Positions 63,692 through 64,000 of a stretch of 64,000 bases of DNA are shown here, one piece after another. Below the pieces are notes generated by a model. It worked only from the letters and a program-made list of their open reading frames with translations. It made no database searches and was not told the DNA's origin. The position numbers and the translations under genes were made by a program. This stretch comes from JBBQXK01 sp038209775 (GTDB lineage: Bacteria; Pseudomonadota; Alphaproteobacteria; Rhodobacterales; Rhodobacteraceae), in contig JBBQXK010000013.1 of assembly GCA_038209775.1 (NCBI GenBank), forward strand, positions 15,464 to 79,463, in the 5' to 3' direction. Positions within the stretch are counted from its first letter, which is position 1, and every line of letters starts with the position of its first letter.

Positions 63692-64000
63692 CCGCTTGCG
63701 CGTCAGTCTTACCGGAACCCGTACATCGCGGTTCCACTGGATCGGCACGTCACAGCCCGCGTCCGATCGTACATGCGCGCCGCCCCGCATTGCGACATAA
63801 CCGCAATGGCCAAACGGATGGGGGTTGGCAAACCGGTGCAGGGCCGCAGGCAATCCGATCCTTCATGGCCCGCGTGTCTGCCATCTGTCCGGCACGCAAG
63901 CTGCCCAAAAGCCATCCGCACTGTCCGCAAACCCGGGCTTTACCGCATCACGATCCATTGAAACGAAATGAATGGGGTCAGACAGTGGCAGCCCGTAGGG

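Overview
The window is a GC-rich chromosomal segment with dense coding and many 4-base start/stop overlaps. Gene content and style point to an alphaproteobacterium of the Rhodobacteraceae (Rhodobacter-type): aerobic cob gene order, two DUF1636 genes, a DUF6280 gene, and dispersed GC hairpin repeats at gene ends. The family assignment is inference from protein families; no marker gene such as 16S rRNA is present.

Region 1 (about 1-20300) is an almost complete aerobic (late cobalt insertion) cobalamin supercluster. Every step from uroporphyrinogen III to hydrogenobyrinic acid is encoded (cobA, I, G, J, M, F, K, L, H), followed by cobB (a,c-amidation), cobN (large cobaltochelatase subunit), cobO (adenosylation) and cobQ (cobyric acid). 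cobE, cobW, the cobalt permease pair cbtAB and two DUF1636 proteins accompany them. Two cobalamin riboswitches on the minus strand precede cbtB-cbtA-cobF and DUF1636-cobW-cobN-orf100-cobG-cobH-cobI-cobJ. A third minus-strand set is cobL-cobE-cobM-cobB-cobA-DUF1636. cobK, cobO and cobQ are on the plus strand. kdsA lies at the left edge. cobS, cobT, cobC, cobD, cobP, cobU, cobV and bluB are not seen and must lie elsewhere.

Region 2 (20383-33907) holds housekeeping and accessory genes: an isoaspartyl methyltransferase-like protein, TolC, a PopZ-like acidic protein, a DUF6280 protein, EF-P, YgfZ, an MsbA-like exporter, an aminotransferase/MBL pair, a lyxose isomerase family protein, a MATE pump with a divergent TetR regulator and two operator-like palindromes, and a class I glutamine amidotransferase-like hydrolase. 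A 620-base stretch without a convincing gene follows, then a small membrane protein.

Region 3 (34092-44012) carries an L,D-transpeptidase, a tryptophan-to-kynurenine set (kynA, ridA-like, kynU) interrupted by a secreted GH5 glycosidase, an ICMT-family methyltransferase, pntAB and a DUF3422 protein.

Region 4 (44079-54769) contains a dipeptide-type ABC transporter (two ATPases, binding protein, two permeases) divergent from an ArgE-type deacetylase, a DadA-like FAD oxidoreductase and an M20 amidohydrolase. An M15-type peptidase follows.

Region 5 (54923-63664) has cytochrome bd oxidase (cydAB) and a nitrogen cluster: ammonium transporter, 71-residue single-TM protein, glxBCD (N-methylglutamate synthase-like) and a type III glutamine synthetase / gamma-glutamylmethylamide synthetase. 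The last 336 bases show a strong terminator hairpin and no supported gene.
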